Below the pieces are notes generated by a model, which saw nothing but the letters and a program-made list of their open reading frames with translations, had not been told where the DNA came from and made no database searches. Made by a program: the position numbers and the translations under genes. A DNA stretch of 64,000 nucleotides from Colletotrichum lupini (Eukaryota; Ascomycota; Sordariomycetes; Glomerellales; Glomerellaceae), in contig NC_064680.1 in assembly GCF_023278565.1 (NCBI RefSeq), forward strand, positions 4,588,001 through 4,652,000, given 5' to 3'. Positions 47,915-59,728 of this stretch are shown here, one piece after another (the stretch's first letter is position 1; the number at the start of each line of letters is the position of its first letter).

Positions 47915-49555
47915 ATGCTCGGCCGCACGCTTCACGAGTACATATTCATACGCGCCTGCATAGTACCGCTCCGCTACCCAATCCTCCCTTACGCAGCCCT
48001 CCTCCTCGCAAGCCTCCTCGGCGCAAACTACGCTGCCTCCTCCTCCTCCTCGTCGAAATGGCTCACAACCGCCGCCATCACAACATGCATGGCAGCCACG
48101 GAACTCATCTACGCCCTCTTCATCTGGCTCCCCTACACGAAGCGCCTCAGGGAACCCGCCTCGCACCCGAGCCCTTCCTCGCCCGCCGACCGCCTGGCTC
48201 TCTTTGAGCGGTGCATGGCCACCATCCCAGACTTTGAGCGCTACGTCCGCATGTGGTTTCTGGGTGCCGACATGGCCGACATCCATCGCGACAACGTCCG
48301 CGACTTTCTCCTCTGGGCCTTTTTTGACATGGGCGAAAAGGACGTCGGGCGGGCCAGCGCAAGGGACGGGGAGGACTACGACGTGGAGGTGGACCAGTAT
48401 ATAACCCGCAGTGAACGTCTGCTCGGCAGGCCCTTCAAGCCCGGTCGCGGGCCGGCCAAGTGTCTGCGCCTGACCATCGATTCTGTAGATACAAAGTACC
48501 GCACCGTCTGGTGGTACGCCATCATGGCCTTTTTGGACCACGTCACACACCTCTCCTTGTGGTTCTACGGGTTCCAGTACTACGCGCAGCCAAAGGACAA
48601 GGCCATTTTCCCACCTCGTCTCCAACAGGTCTTTGCCAGCAGGCGGTCCTCGGCCGGTAATTTGAGCTACTGGCACCGCCCCCATCGCGCAGAAGGTCTG
48701 CCGGTTGTCTTCCTCCACGGCATCGGCATCGGGTTGTGGCCCTACGTCCGCTTTCTCGCCGAGATCACCACCATGAGAATTAGGGGCCGCGGCCGGACAG
48801 GTGTCATCGCCATCGAAATCCTGCCCGTCTCCTTCCGACTAACTGACCCGCCGCTGGGCAAGGAGGTCTTCCTTCGACAGTTCAAGCAGATAGTAAACCA
48901 TCACGCCTGGGACAAGTTTGCCCTCGTCTCCCATTCGTACGGTTCCATCTTGTCAACCCATGCCATGCGATGCCCAGACCTGCAGGCTAGGATCCCGCGG
49001 GCCGTGCTCATTGACCCCGTGAGCATCCTCCTGCACCTGCCCGACGTCGCTTACAACTTCACACGACGTGCGCCGTCGACCGCAAACGAGTGGCAGCTGT
49101 GGTATTTTGCGAGCATGGACCCCGGAGTTGCCCACTGCCTCGGCAGATACTTCTTTTGGAGGGAGAACGCCATCTGGGCTGACGAACTGGTTGGTCGCAC
49201 AGCAGGATCGGAATCGGTAGGCGTCGAGCGGCAGGAAGCGAGGCAGGTCACCGTATGCCTGTCCGGGCTGGACCTCATTGTCGACAGCCACGCCGTCGCC
49301 AGGTATTTGGCCGAGGGGGGTCAGGGCCAGCAGACGGAACACCCCGCATGGTTGCAAGGCGAGCATGGCCGGCGCGACGTTGCCGGACCAAAGGCTGCAC
49401 CCATATCGGGCATGGGCTACGAGAGTCACCGTTCCGCTGGGTCAGGCATCGACATCCTTTGGTTTCCGGACAAGGACCACGCCCAGGTCTTTGATTCCCC
49501 CAGGGCTATAGCGCGAATCGTGGGTGCCATATGGGGCGATGACGAAGCAAGATAG
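47915..49555 (+). CDS. Membrane-anchored alpha/beta hydrolase
   Basis: A 546-residue unspliced protein of a fungal family. Two N-terminal hydrophobic segments at about 24-40 and 50-75 anchor it in a membrane. A cytosolic or lumenal linker follows (about 95-255), rich in aromatic residues (YRTVWWYAIMAFLDHVTH). The alpha/beta-hydrolase domain starts near 262 with LPVVFLHGIGIG. It carries the nucleophile elbow VSHSYGS with Ser341, a strand with LIDPVSILLHLPDV, an acid candidate in SGLDLIVD, and a C-terminal His in FPDKDHAQVFD. All three triad positions are thus present. Family members have no known substrate; lipid ester or acyltransferase activity is a reasonable guess. It is convergent with the cupin gene. 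Confidence 0.88.
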   Translation: MLGRTLHEYIFIRACIVPLRYPILPYAALLLASLLGANYAASSSSSSKWLTTAAITTCMAATELIYALFIWLPYTKRLREPASHPSPSSPADRLALFERCMATIPDFERYVRMWFLGADMADIHRDNVRDFLLWAFFDMGEKDVGRASARDGEDYDVEVDQYITRSERLLGRPFKPGRGPAKCLRLTIDSVDTKYRTVWWYAIMAFLDHVTHLSLWFYGFQYYAQPKDKAIFPPRLQQVFASRRSSAGNLSYWHRPHRAEGLPVVFLHGIGIGLWPYVRFLAEITTMRIRGRGRTGVIAIEILPVSFRLTDPPLGKEVFLRQFKQIVNHHAWDKFALVSHSYGSILSTHAMRCPDLQARIPRAVLIDPVSILLHLPDVAYNFTRRAPSTANEWQLWYFASMDPGVAHCLGRYFFWRENAIWADELVGRTAGSESVGVERQEARQVTVCLSGLDLIVDSHAVARYLAEGGQGQQTEHPAWLQGEHGRRDVAGPKAAPISGMGYESHRSAGSGIDILWFPDKDHAQVFDSPRAIARIVGAIWGDDEAR

Positions 49556-49662
49556 AGATACTCGATAGATATCATGACATTGGCGGAATCCCACCGGGAA
49601 AGCCACACTTCACACGTGTCCTGCGAAGTTAATCTTTTCGAGTAGTGCCCGATGTGATGCTT

Positions 49663-49693
<31 letters not shown>

Positions 49694-49763
49694 CACACAT
49701 CGAGCATGCGGCCAGCCGCCTAGAGTTGGAGTCCGTCTCCACGACCGAGCGATGGCATATGGG
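49556..49763. repeat. CTG-type trinucleotide tract in convergent 3' region
   Basis: The interval between the hydrolase and cupin stop codons. A (CTG)n/(GCT)n tract with two interruptions occupies about 49660-49692. It is non-coding in the gene models. Confidence 0.6.
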
Positions 49764-50635
49764 TTACTTCGCCCGGTCACCTCCCCAATCCGTCAAGCCT
49801 ACCGTGACCGGCTGGGAACCGCTGCGAGTAATGACCCACACGGTATCTTGATCTGACTCGTTGAGTAGTTGGTGCTCTGTCCAGGACGGAATGAATGCAA
49901 AATCACCCGAGGACAGCTCGTGCCGCTTTACATCTTGTCCTGCACCAGGACTAACTAGCAAGATGCCGATCCCGGAAGCCATGTAGAGAATGGTATCTTG
50001 GCAAGCATTAGAGATACACCGCCAAGAGAGCGATAATAAGTCGCAAACGCGTAAGAAAGAGATGGTGGGTTGGGAAGGGGGGAAAAGATTAATCCTAACC
50101 TTGCTCTCCGTGATGGCGGATAGCCGATGTCGCATGTGGGTTCAAAGTAATGACTACTCGAGTTAGTTGAAGAAGACGTGGCAGTGAACAAGACACAAGA
50201 CCATGCGATGGGACAGGGTTAATGGAATCATGACAAGCACGACTTGAGCCTTGTTACTCTATGACCAGCAACACAGTTCTCGGTTGCGACGCTACCTTAT
50301 GGCGGGTATGTTGGCGGTCCCAGGCAGGTCGCGGCAGCTAGGAAAAGCGGCGGGAAAGGCGCTGCGTGATGCCAGAGCAGATCCCATACGAATACAGAGA
50401 AAGAGAGAGGAATAGAGGTACTCGTAGTGGCAGGGGAGACGGCATCCTAGACCAAGTTGGACTTACCGGAGGCGCAGAGCTTATCGCTTTTGCTGACAAC
50501 GGCATCGGCCTCGTTGGCAGAAGCGGGATTCAGAGTTGCATTGGGAGGGCGGAGGGTGGTCGCTTTGGTGACGGATACCGACGAGGGAACGATCATGGGT
50601 ATCAGGTCGTTGATGAGTGGGATCAGGGACGCCAT
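49764..50635 (-). CDS. Small cupin-domain protein
   Basis: A 151-residue single-domain cupin from three exons: 50467-50635, 50100-50153 and 49764-49996. No single frame shows it. Splicing yields LCASVITLNPHATSAIRHHG and then EQDTILYMASG, which match small fungal cupins. Metal-binding candidates are His70, His71 and Glu73, plus His116 in the second motif (GDFAFIPSWTEHQ). The first intron is long (313 bases) but ends with a good branch-like CTAAC and TAG; the second is 103 bases with donor GTTAGG. Such proteins bind a metal and may act in carbohydrate or small-molecule metabolism; the function is unknown. It is divergent from the F-box gene and convergent with the membrane hydrolase. Confidence 0.82.
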
Positions 50636-53600
50636 GGTGACTGTCGGCTGTCCTGCAAGGCAGCAAGCCTGAGCAAGGGGCGCGCGCGCGAGCGAGGGAG
50701 CGGGTTTCCAATATCCCGGCGGTTCCTTGGTCTGCTGGCGTGCTCCGTTATGATCTGCCCGGTCTCGGCTGGTCCGCCTGCGGAGAGGGGGGAATAAAGG
50801 TTGAATGGCCGTAGTTGGGTGTTCCGCTTGGTGAGCAGCGAGATCCGAGTCGAGTATCCGTAGAATTGTAGGATATTGGGTGAGGGTGAAGACAACCTTC
50901 CCACTGGCGGGCGGAAGCTATTACCAAGTAGGAAGGAGACGTCGGACGGATCACTAGGTGAGGTGGGAACTAGGGGAAGCTCCGGCAGTGGATTGAGCAA
51001 GTATGAACGGCGCAAGGTCTGGATATTTCCGTATAGCACGGTGAAAAGGTAGTATCAACAACGTTCTGGGGATATGGTATAGACGTATAGGTTGATGTGG
51101 ATACCCATCTAGTCTGCCGTGGTCGTATGTTGTGGTTCGTTGAAATTAAGTTGAATCTTGTTTTGCGAAAATTGTAACCTCCGTATTGGTTAAAAAGTGC
51201 GGTATGCCGAAGCGAGATCCAGCGATGGAACCGAAAGTCTGTCGAACTCGTGGTAACAGGCAGCTGTGGTTGTTGTTGGTGGTAAATCAAGGGTTAATGC
51301 CTCCCGAGTCCTCAGGTTGATGGAGTTTGGGTGGTCCCTGCAATGAGCGAGAAATGGAAGAAGAGGAAGGAGGGGACGAGGAACCACCTACCTACCTAAT
51401 TGGGTAGGGGAACTAGTAGACCTGTTTAGGAGACTATGTTTTCTAATTACATATATCTATAAGATAGGCACCATCCTTAGGTAGAAACACAAAGAAAGAG
51501 GGAAAGAGATCATTTGGAAGACGTGCAATTGAATGAAGCCTGGAATGCTCCGTACCCGAGTTCTGTTCCCATAGACACTGCCTTCAACTAGAGTTACGAC
51601 ACAGCCAATGAAAGCACATTGCTGGCTTGCCGCAAAGGTTCCTGTCCGACAAGCCTTGGCTGGGACTTTTTGAAGCCATGTGGATTCAATCGAGACCAGA
51701 TAGGCCATTTGCTATAGGTCAGAATCCTCAGGCCCTTTTGCGGCGAGATGTATGGATAATGTGAGAGCAAGTTGGAGAGAGCATGGCACGTTCTTGGCTT
51801 GACCAATGTGATGCATTGGCCGTTGAACAAGCGCAAAAGATACGCGCAAGAACTGGGGGGCTCTCTGCTCCATACCTAGTAATCATCTGGTGCAGTCTTT
51901 GGGCATATCAATTTCCCCTACCTTACCTAGGCAAAGGTGGGTTGAAGCCAATTTGAAGTCTAGGCTCGTGAATGGTCGGAACAAACAGCGACGATCTCCT
52001 GCAATGCGCCGGACAGCCGAAGGGATGAGTGTAGCCGTGTGTAGTAGTTAGTTGGCGCAGGTATCAAGGTAAGGTAGTTGAGTGAGAGGAATCCGTTCAC
52101 AGATACACCCAAGCACGACAGATACTCCTGACCAGCCTCGCTTCGAGCCCAAAGTCAAGGTGCTTATCTTGGCCCGACATCAAGGCGGGTGCTTTGCGAT
52201 CGTAGGTAGGCTGGAATTGTCAGTCGGGTGGCCGGTTGGGTAGAAACCTAGGCGATGGCGTTATTGATCCGAGCTCTTACGGTACCTTGTGGATGGAAGC
52301 CTGAACTGGACGGGACGGGAGGTGACGGGAGGTCTCTTATCTTGTCTCTCTCGTCACCCGATAAGCGACAGACCCTAAGGTCACTGACCTCATCCCGAGT
52401 AGCTACGTACCTTGCCTTAGTCAGCAAACAGCTCCTTCGTCCCCGCAATCCGCTTCCATTCCGGTTCCGGTTCTCGGTACCTGAGGTGCCTGACCCTTGA
52501 CGGTGCACCACAGCCCACAGCCCACTGCACTTCACCTTTCCAACGCACAAGGATCAAGACGCGACTCGATGGTCATGCCTGGGTCTTGGCTCCCCTTTGC
52601 GGCACAGCATGCTGGGCTACCTACAGCTGCACTGCTGCAGTAATCCTCACACGGTCATCGACATATCCCTACCTTACCTCACTCGAGCTGCGAGCACCTC
52701 ATGAGACGAGATGCAAGAGCAGAGCAAGCTTGCCTGCGCTAGCTAGCTGGTCGAGATGCTGCAGCAACACGCATTGCTTCCACATGCACCACCGGCGTGG
52801 CAGGCACAGTAATATCCGCATCTATTCTTGGACTTCCACCTCCACGGTCGACCACAACGGCACTAATGGATAGGCATCCTACCTGGAGAATCACTTTACC
52901 AGCACCTTACACACATCAACGTCGTTGGCTACGGACGAACCCCCTTCCTCTTCCGGGCACAACATTCCACTCATCCCTCAAGTTTCCCCCCGTCCAGGTT
53001 CCAGTCACCGGTTGGCGCTGCATTAGTCCTGTGGCCCGGAGACGGCGATGGCGGCATACCTTGCTTGAACTAAGGCCCTTTTGTCTGTTTCGGTCCTATA
53101 TCCGTCTGCACCACCGACCCTGACCTGGAACCTGAACCTGGTCCCGACCAACCTTACCGCAACGTCCTCTCGAGTCCTCGACATCCATCATCTGTCTCGG
53201 CACATCCAGCCGCATGTTGTCGCATACGCCTGCGGAATCTAGATCCATCTATCCATCCTCTCCGGCACGCGACTGCTCATGGTTGGCCGTTCCAAGCATC
53301 TAAAACGCTAGCAAGCTCTATTGGCACTACCAAGTAACCATCCCTACACCCACCACGCCAAACTCTCTGCCCCGCCTCGGCTGTCGTTGCCGCTGCTACA
53401 TACTACCGCTACTGCTGTCGACCGTGCTGTCATCGCTGCTTCCCATCATCCCCGGCTTGAGCCTGGGGTGGATTAGCTATGCGCCGTAACCGGGGGTCGC
53501 AAAGAGGAACTTCTGGCCCGTCCGCGACCGCAACCAAAAAGTTCGTGCTATTGTTGCATACACGCACGCACCCGACACACCCTCACCCCGGCTGGTCGGA

Positions 53601-53977
53601 GACGTGGAGACTAAACCTGGAGTCATGACCCCAACATTGCGAGCACTGACGACTCCTATATGCACCACCCTTGGGCAACCCGAACCTCCGTGATACCTTA
53701 GACTTACCGCTGGAGTCGTTGAGACATCGACACATTTTTGACACATGCTGCAAGCAGCGCCAATATCACATCACCCCGAAACGTTCTCGTCCGCAACATT
53801 GCTTTCTAGCCCGAACAATAACCCCCGCCGCTGCATACTCTCATTGCAGCCACTCGCCAAACTTTCGTGACAGAGTATTGGATCGCCCAACAAGCCACAA
53901 GAATAGTTCGCCCCCCTTTTACACTCTAGAGCCCTCGAAACGCTGTTCAACGTTGCAATTCTTTTCTCTGAAGAGGC
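50636..53977. other. Divergent gene-free region between cupin and F-box genes
   Basis: A 3.3 kb stretch with no supported gene. It has a GC-alternating run near 50679-50692 (GCGCGCGCG). AGGTA/TACCT strings occur around 51.4 and 51.9-52.1 kb. From about 52.8 kb the sequence is C-rich and leads into the F-box gene. Open frames lack family features. Confidence 0.45.
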
Positions 53978-55819
53978 ATGGATACGAATTGCGAAATGGC
54001 TACGAGTCCTCCCTCGCCCTCACCCTCCGCCGCGGATTCGGATGCGCCAACTCACGACACCATGTCAACCGCTAGCGGTAGCAATTACGGTGGCATCGAC
54101 CCCGAAGTTGAGGAAAACCTCTACATTTTACCCTACGTATCTGAAGAAGGACTTCGCAGCGATGCCACAGATCACCGGAAAACGATTGGAAGCTCAAGGG
54201 AAGACTACTATCCCCTTCCTTCTGACTTCAACATTGCGGCCTCAGGTAGTATGTCAACGATCCTTGTTTAATCTCTGATATATCCGGCTGACCCGTCTTT
54301 GCTGTGCTAGCTTTGCCTTCCCTGCCTTCAGACAACAGTTGCCGCCTACTCGCGCTTCCTTCCGAACTCATCGATGCGATCCTCGCCTATTTGCCTCCCT
54401 GCGACCTGGCAATCGTAGCGGAGACCTGCCGAACCCTCCACGCCCACGCTGCGTCCGACATTCACTGGTACCAAAGGGTACAAGCCAATGTGCCTGGAGA
54501 GAAGGTCACAACTCCCTATCCATGCCGCACATACCGCGAACTTTACGCCGCACACGACCCAAGATGGTTTCTGCCAAAGTACAAGATCTGGTTCTGCGAC
54601 CGTGATCTCATGGGCAAGATGATGATTATCAGATATGACCAGCGGAGGGGTTGCATTGAAGGATATCAGTTGTTGGCTGTCAGCAACCGTACTACATATC
54701 AGCACTGGCCCGCCGACCACAGTGTGATTATACACGCCTTCGAACCTCAGGTCAAACTTCATCTGGACAAGCCGGTACTCCAATTCCATGCTCGCCGCCC
54801 AGCCGAAGACGAGGGATTGTTGGGCAGTTTGGGTCAACGATTTCTGCCAGAGGTACCGATGTCAATTCACGACCCAATGGATGCTATGTTTTGCAACTTT
54901 ATGATGGCTCGCCCTCTTGACGCCTCAATGGCTACGTCAAGAATGGATGGCGTGTTTCCTTATGGGAATGTCTGGCCTCCACCGGCCATTCCTGCCCGTC
55001 ACAGGGTGTCGGGTGTGATTTCTGGTTTGGATGGTGATGACCTTGCCCCTGGCGACCAACCGACGAGAAGAGCTGAAGCCTCGGACCAGGCTTTCCGGAT
55101 TCGGCAGTGGATGGAAATGGCCGGGTCTCCAACACCGGGTCTATTCCTCGGGCCTGGGCCTGTGGGTATCATTCAAGCTATCCAAGCCAACATGGGTATG
55201 GGTACTCCTGGCGTTACCGGCGTACGCATTGGCGAAGAAGTGATTACATATTCAACCCTCGATCCTGTTGTCTACACACCAACGGAGCTCAAACCATGGC
55301 GAGGTATCTGGGTTGGAGATTACAGCGGGCATGGGTGCGAATTCTTGTTGATCAACCAGCCCGATGACGAAGAAGTGTCGGATGAGGAACTTGGTCTTGT
55401 CCGTGGCTCTGACGAATCAGAGTTAGAGTGGACGAAGCGTCGTACCGACGCAAGAGTATACCGGGGCCGTCTTGAAGCCATCAAACTCACTGGCGACCCG
55501 AATGTTCCGCGAGGAGAGTATACTTTCGTCGCGGACGATTTGGGCGAGGCTGGCTTCGTTGGAATTGCCCAAGAACCACCGTTTCAGGGCACACGAGTCG
55601 TCAGGAGTAAAGGACATGTCGCTGGAACGGGCTTTTTAGATGGTATTTCACCTTTTCCAAAGACGCTTTTGGACGTATGCTAACCATTTTTCTCCAGACA
55701 AGTATATCGAGTCTCAGCTTATGCTCGTCTCCCACGACCGACTTGCTCAGTACTGGGTCGGATTTGGACATATCAGCTTCTTTGAGCGAGTTAACATTGA
55801 CGAGTTTGTGAGTCCCTGA
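53978..55819 (+). CDS. F-box protein, putative SCF ubiquitin ligase adaptor
   Basis: A 573-residue protein from exons 53978-54245, 54311-55642 and 55698-55819; both introns are phase 1. The N-terminal 90 residues are Ser/Asp-rich. The F-box spans about 103-147 (LLALPSELIDAILAYLPPCDLAIVAETCRTLH), directly followed by the aromatic stretch WYQRVQANV. A larger conserved domain follows (RWFLPKYKIWFCDRDLMGKMMI) and a C-terminal part with WRGIWVGDYSGHGCEFLL. The last exon supplies DKYIESQLMLVSHDRLAQYW and FERVNIDEF. F-box proteins bring substrates to Skp1-Cullin-Roc1 ligases; this substrate is unknown. The start at 53978 is the first in-frame Met; Met7 is an alternative. Confidence 0.87.
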
Positions 55820-56220
55820 TCTGGCAGGTTGAGATCATGCTAGGCTTCAATTGTTGGCAAGAGGACAGGCTTCCTCGGTGCCATTTAGGGTGGTTATCTG
55901 ACCAGCTCGAATTCATCTTTTTGAGGACAAGGATTTTATCAAAGACATTGTAATGTAGATATGTACTTTCGATGAGTTTACGGCTGAGGATCGATTGGGT
56001 TACCCATGCAGCTAGCAATACCATTGTCATAGACAAAACTCCCTGAGAACTACATGTTGACGACGTTGATGAAACATGCTGTTTTGTTCCCCTTCAGACC
56101 TAATAAAGTGAATGTATCCTAACTAACTTTCCTGCATCATGTAAAAGGCTGACTCCATCGTTCTTTATCAAGCCATCAGCTACGCTACACACATGTCAAC
56201 TTGTAACTTTGATGTCCTTC
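55820..56220. other. Convergent 3' intergenic region
   Basis: A 400-base AT-richer gap holding the 3' ends of the F-box and methyltransferase genes; AATAAAG occurs near 56102. No gene is recognised. Confidence 0.4.
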
Positions 56221-57514
56221 CTACGCTTTCTCGCTCGGTTTCTCGAAAGAAATAACAGCATATCGGAAGGTTCCATTAGCATACCCACGCCTCATGGCGC
56301 GGAAGGACTGCAAGAATGCAATGCCGTCCCGGCCCTGACTAAAGGCAAAGGCCCACAGAGAAGGGTTTTGGACCAGAGTCCATGTGATGTCCCTGAACAA
56401 GTGTTACTCGCGGTCACTCCTCATGGTTTGATATTGCATGACAACTTACCAAGTTCTGCTCACTTCCTTGCTGATATCCTTTGGGCCCGCGAGCAAGGAA
56501 AGCCCAGCGCCCTTTGCAAAATCGACGTAGCCCTGCTGGGTGCAAAGCGGCGGGAGAAGCATGCCGTCTGATGGCGAAGCCAGTCAACATTCAGTTCCTT
56601 GCCATGCGAGAGGCTAACATACCTTCAATCGGCTTGAGATCGTTCGCAAACTCCGTCTCAGTAACATTCTCCGCCTTGAACCAATCCGCCAGGGCCAGCT
56701 TCCCACCGGGCTTGAGAACCTTGAACGCATTCTCAAAGAAGAGCGCCTTGTTGGGGAAATGGCTCAGCGCCTCGCTGATCCACACGGCGTCGAACGAAGC
56801 GCTCTGTCCAGCGAAGAAGTCGCCCATCTTTTCGGCATCGAGCTCGATGAAGCGGATCCTGCCGCGGCCGAGCGGAACGAAGCCATCGGCGTCGGCTTCG
56901 ATTTCTTTTGCCTTGTCAGATGTCTCTGACGCCTGCTTTTCCGCCTCGGCCTTTGTGAGCCTGTTGGCGATCTCGACCTGCTTGGTGGAGATGGTGATGC
57001 CCGTCACGGAACAGCCGAGTGTGGAGGCGAGGTAGCGGGAGGTGCCGCCGATGCCGCAGCCGACGTCGAGGACGTTGCTGTTCTCGCCGACGCCGGAGAG
57101 CTGGAGGAGGAGCTGGATGAGCTTTACCTGGGCCTGTTCCTTTGTTTCGGAGCCGTCTTCCCAGTAGCCGTGGTGGATGTGTTCACCCCTGAAGACAGTG
57201 CACGTCAGCTTAGACGAAGATGGCCACGCTGTATGGGCCTTGATGGAGGGGAATGAGGGCACAGACTAGATGCAGTCTATCAAGAGTGTGAAAGGGCGCT
57301 GTGCCTCAATTGCACGTCACAGAGCGCGCGCGCACGGTGGATGAGAGAGAGGACCAGTGGTAGCTTACCAGAGACTCAGATAGTAGTCACTCGCGAGGTC
57401 ATAATGAAGCTTGATTCTGTCCTTGAGAGCCTGCATAGTCGAGTGAGCCAGACCCATGGGGGTGTCATATTGCTTGCTGAGCTCCGTGTTGGAGGTGTCC
57501 ACTGCAGCGGCCAT
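56221..57514 (-). CDS. Class I SAM methyltransferase (sterol/tocopherol methyltransferase-like)
   Basis: A 333-residue methyltransferase from four exons: 57369-57514, 56623-57188, 56450-56567, 56221-56392. Joins give LASDYYLSLWGEHIHHGYWED, DLKPIEDGMLLPPLC and SRTWDITWTLVQNP. An HxHHGYW motif lies at about 52-58. The SAM-binding motif I is VLDVGCGIGGTSRYL (Asp90 onward), with the later LDAEKM and FKVLKPGGKLALADW motifs. Length and motif order resemble gamma-tocopherol methyltransferase and Erg6/UbiE relatives. The C-terminal QGRDGIAFLQSFRAMRRGYANG block is typical of a fungal paralogue group. A small-molecule or lipid substrate is likely but not known. It is divergent from the M50B gene. Confidence 0.88.
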
Positions 57515-58780
57515 ATTGTCGTCGATGCAGAACTAATAAGATGTAAAGCGAGCAAAGAAATGAAGTCAATCACGATATAATTGAGGACTGGTGTAACTTT
57601 GGTTGGTTCTCAAATGAGATGGATTGGCATTCAGAATTGACCAGAAATGGACAGCTGTGTTGGTGGCTTCGGGAGCTTGGTATCAGATGGGGAAAGCTTC
57701 TAAGCCAGTAGGAGCATTAAGGTATTAGGAACAGAGGAACAGGCCACACATTCTTCTCCGAGACAAGATGGTTGGGAAACCCCGCGCGCGGCTACTAAGG
57801 TATGAGAAGTATTAAGGTAGGGTGCTCGTATTCGGAGGCCGAGGCAGGAAACAGTAAGCACCTCTAACGACTTTAGTTACCTTGCGGCAGACACTGTTGA
57901 GCCGCCGGCGCAGGAGTTGCACCGCATCAGCACCGTTACTGTGACTTTGTGAGAGACGTCATGTTTTCGTTGGGTGAAACGTGAAAGCCAAACCGTCCAC
58001 CTGCATAAATATCGAACCTTGCGGTTCCTGTTGCCTTATGTAATGGTTGTTGGTTTGTTGGTTGAATTGACTCAAGCCATAGACATCAGCCACATATCGT
58101 TCTCGTCGAGTCACGTGACCTTGAGCCACACATTCCAAAAATAGAGAGACCGGCTCTTGCCCAGCCACCACGACCGCGACCACTGCCACGACAACAGCGA
58201 CACATGTCGCAGTGTGGCAGTGCCAATGCTCAGCATCAGTGCCGGGTCCCGGGGTGGGGCCGTGTGGACCCCTTTTCATCTGCCAGCAGCAGCAGTAGCA
58301 GCAGCAACAGCCAGGCACAGCAAGGCCTGTCAGAGTTGGTTCAGATCCCAGGCCGTCCAAGGCGCGTCCCCCAGCCAAGTCTGTCTGTCTGTGCTTGAGG
58401 AAATACTGGAGTTCAGACGAGAGGCCGACCACAAGAAAGACCACCCACCTGTGACCTAAAGAACCTGGCAAGCCTGGGAAAGAGACAAGAAAAAAAGGAG
58501 AAACAGGGGGAATGCGGCCCAGCCTCAGCCCAGCCCACCACCTCCACGTAAGCCCTGCAACTTACCAGCTTGTTTACGTATCTGTCGTAATACACAGGCA
58601 TTTCCTATGATCGGATTGCCAAGTACCAATTCTCTGTGATTATTCATAAAGAAAACTCTCGCTTCTTACAGGATACACTTTTGGCCCTCTCTTTCTTGTG
58701 TTTACTCACTCGCTGTCACCAAAACCACCACACCCAGTCTGTCGCTATTGATACAAAACCCAAATAACCACAACTTCACC
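57515..58780. other. Divergent promoter region of methyltransferase and M50B genes
   Basis: Shared 1.27 kb intergenic region. It includes a CAG/TAG trinucleotide tract near 58282-58312 and GCGCGCG runs near 57322 and 57783. No supported gene is present. Confidence 0.4.
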
Positions 58781-59728
58781 ATGGCCCCCGTCCCTCCAAC
58801 AACGGCCAGGCAGAGCCTCGCTCGCGCCGGTGCCATCGCAAACCAAGTCTGGAAGAGAGCCGCCGTCGTTGTCCTTCCCGAAGTCGCCCGCGCAACAACC
58901 AAGCACGCCCTCGCCCGCCGTGATCTCACCGTCAACCACACTCAGGCCGTCACCCTGGGCGTCATCGGCGCCTACGCCGTCATCATCGCCATCCTCTGGA
59001 ACGTCCCCTTCTTGCGCCAGGTCCTCTGGCCCTTCAAGATGCTCGTCATCGCCTTTCACGAATTCGGTCACGCCATCACCGCTTGCTGTACCGGCGGCAA
59101 GGTCCTCTCCATCACCCTCGACCCCAACGAGGGCGGCGCCACGCTCATGAAGGGCGGCAAGCAGGCCATCACCCTCCCCGCGGGCTATCTCGGTTCATCG
59201 CTCATCGGCGGGCTGCTCATCTTTTGCGGCTTCAACATCAACGCGTCCAAAGTTGCCTCCATGGTTCTTGGCGTATGCTTCTTGTTGACTCTTTGGTGGG
59301 GAAAACGGGACTGGCTCACGATTCTCACGGTTCTTCTCGCTGTCGGTCTGCTGGTCGCGGCTTGGTTCATCTCTCACGCTCAAGCTCTCAGATTCGTCGT
59401 TGTAAGTCAAAGCCTGCCATTCCATCTTTCTAATGCGTAATTAGAGATGAGTGAGATTCTAACACACGGATAGCTCTTCATTGGAGTCATGAGTTCACTC
59501 TACTCCGTATGGGATATCTGCGACGATCTCATCATGCGCAAGGTCAACAGCTCCGATGCAAGCGTCTTTGCTCAACGCTACGGCGGATCTTCTCGCTGCT
59601 GGGGTCTCATTTGGTCATTCATTAGCGTCGCATTCATGGCTGTCGCTATCGTCGCAGGTCTCGCTGCTTTCCCTCAATCATTTTCCGAGCAGGAGAGTGA
59701 CTCCAAGAACTTCTTGCCCACGAGATGA
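58781..59728 (+). CDS. M50B-like membrane metallopeptidase
   Basis: A 291-residue integral membrane protein from exons 58781-59401 and 59474-59728 (phase 0). The zinc-binding motif HEFGH at residues 93-97 sits at the end of the second hydrophobic stretch, as in the peptidase M50B-like family (related to site-2 proteases). The family-typical NEGGATLMKGG and PAGYLGSSLIGG segments follow. About six membrane segments are visible. The second exon adds an aromatic/cysteine loop (YSVWDICDD) and a final membrane helix. Fungal homologues are uncharacterised; a role in regulated intramembrane cleavage is inferred. The true start is ATG at 58781; upstream sequence in frame has no ATG. Confidence 0.9.
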
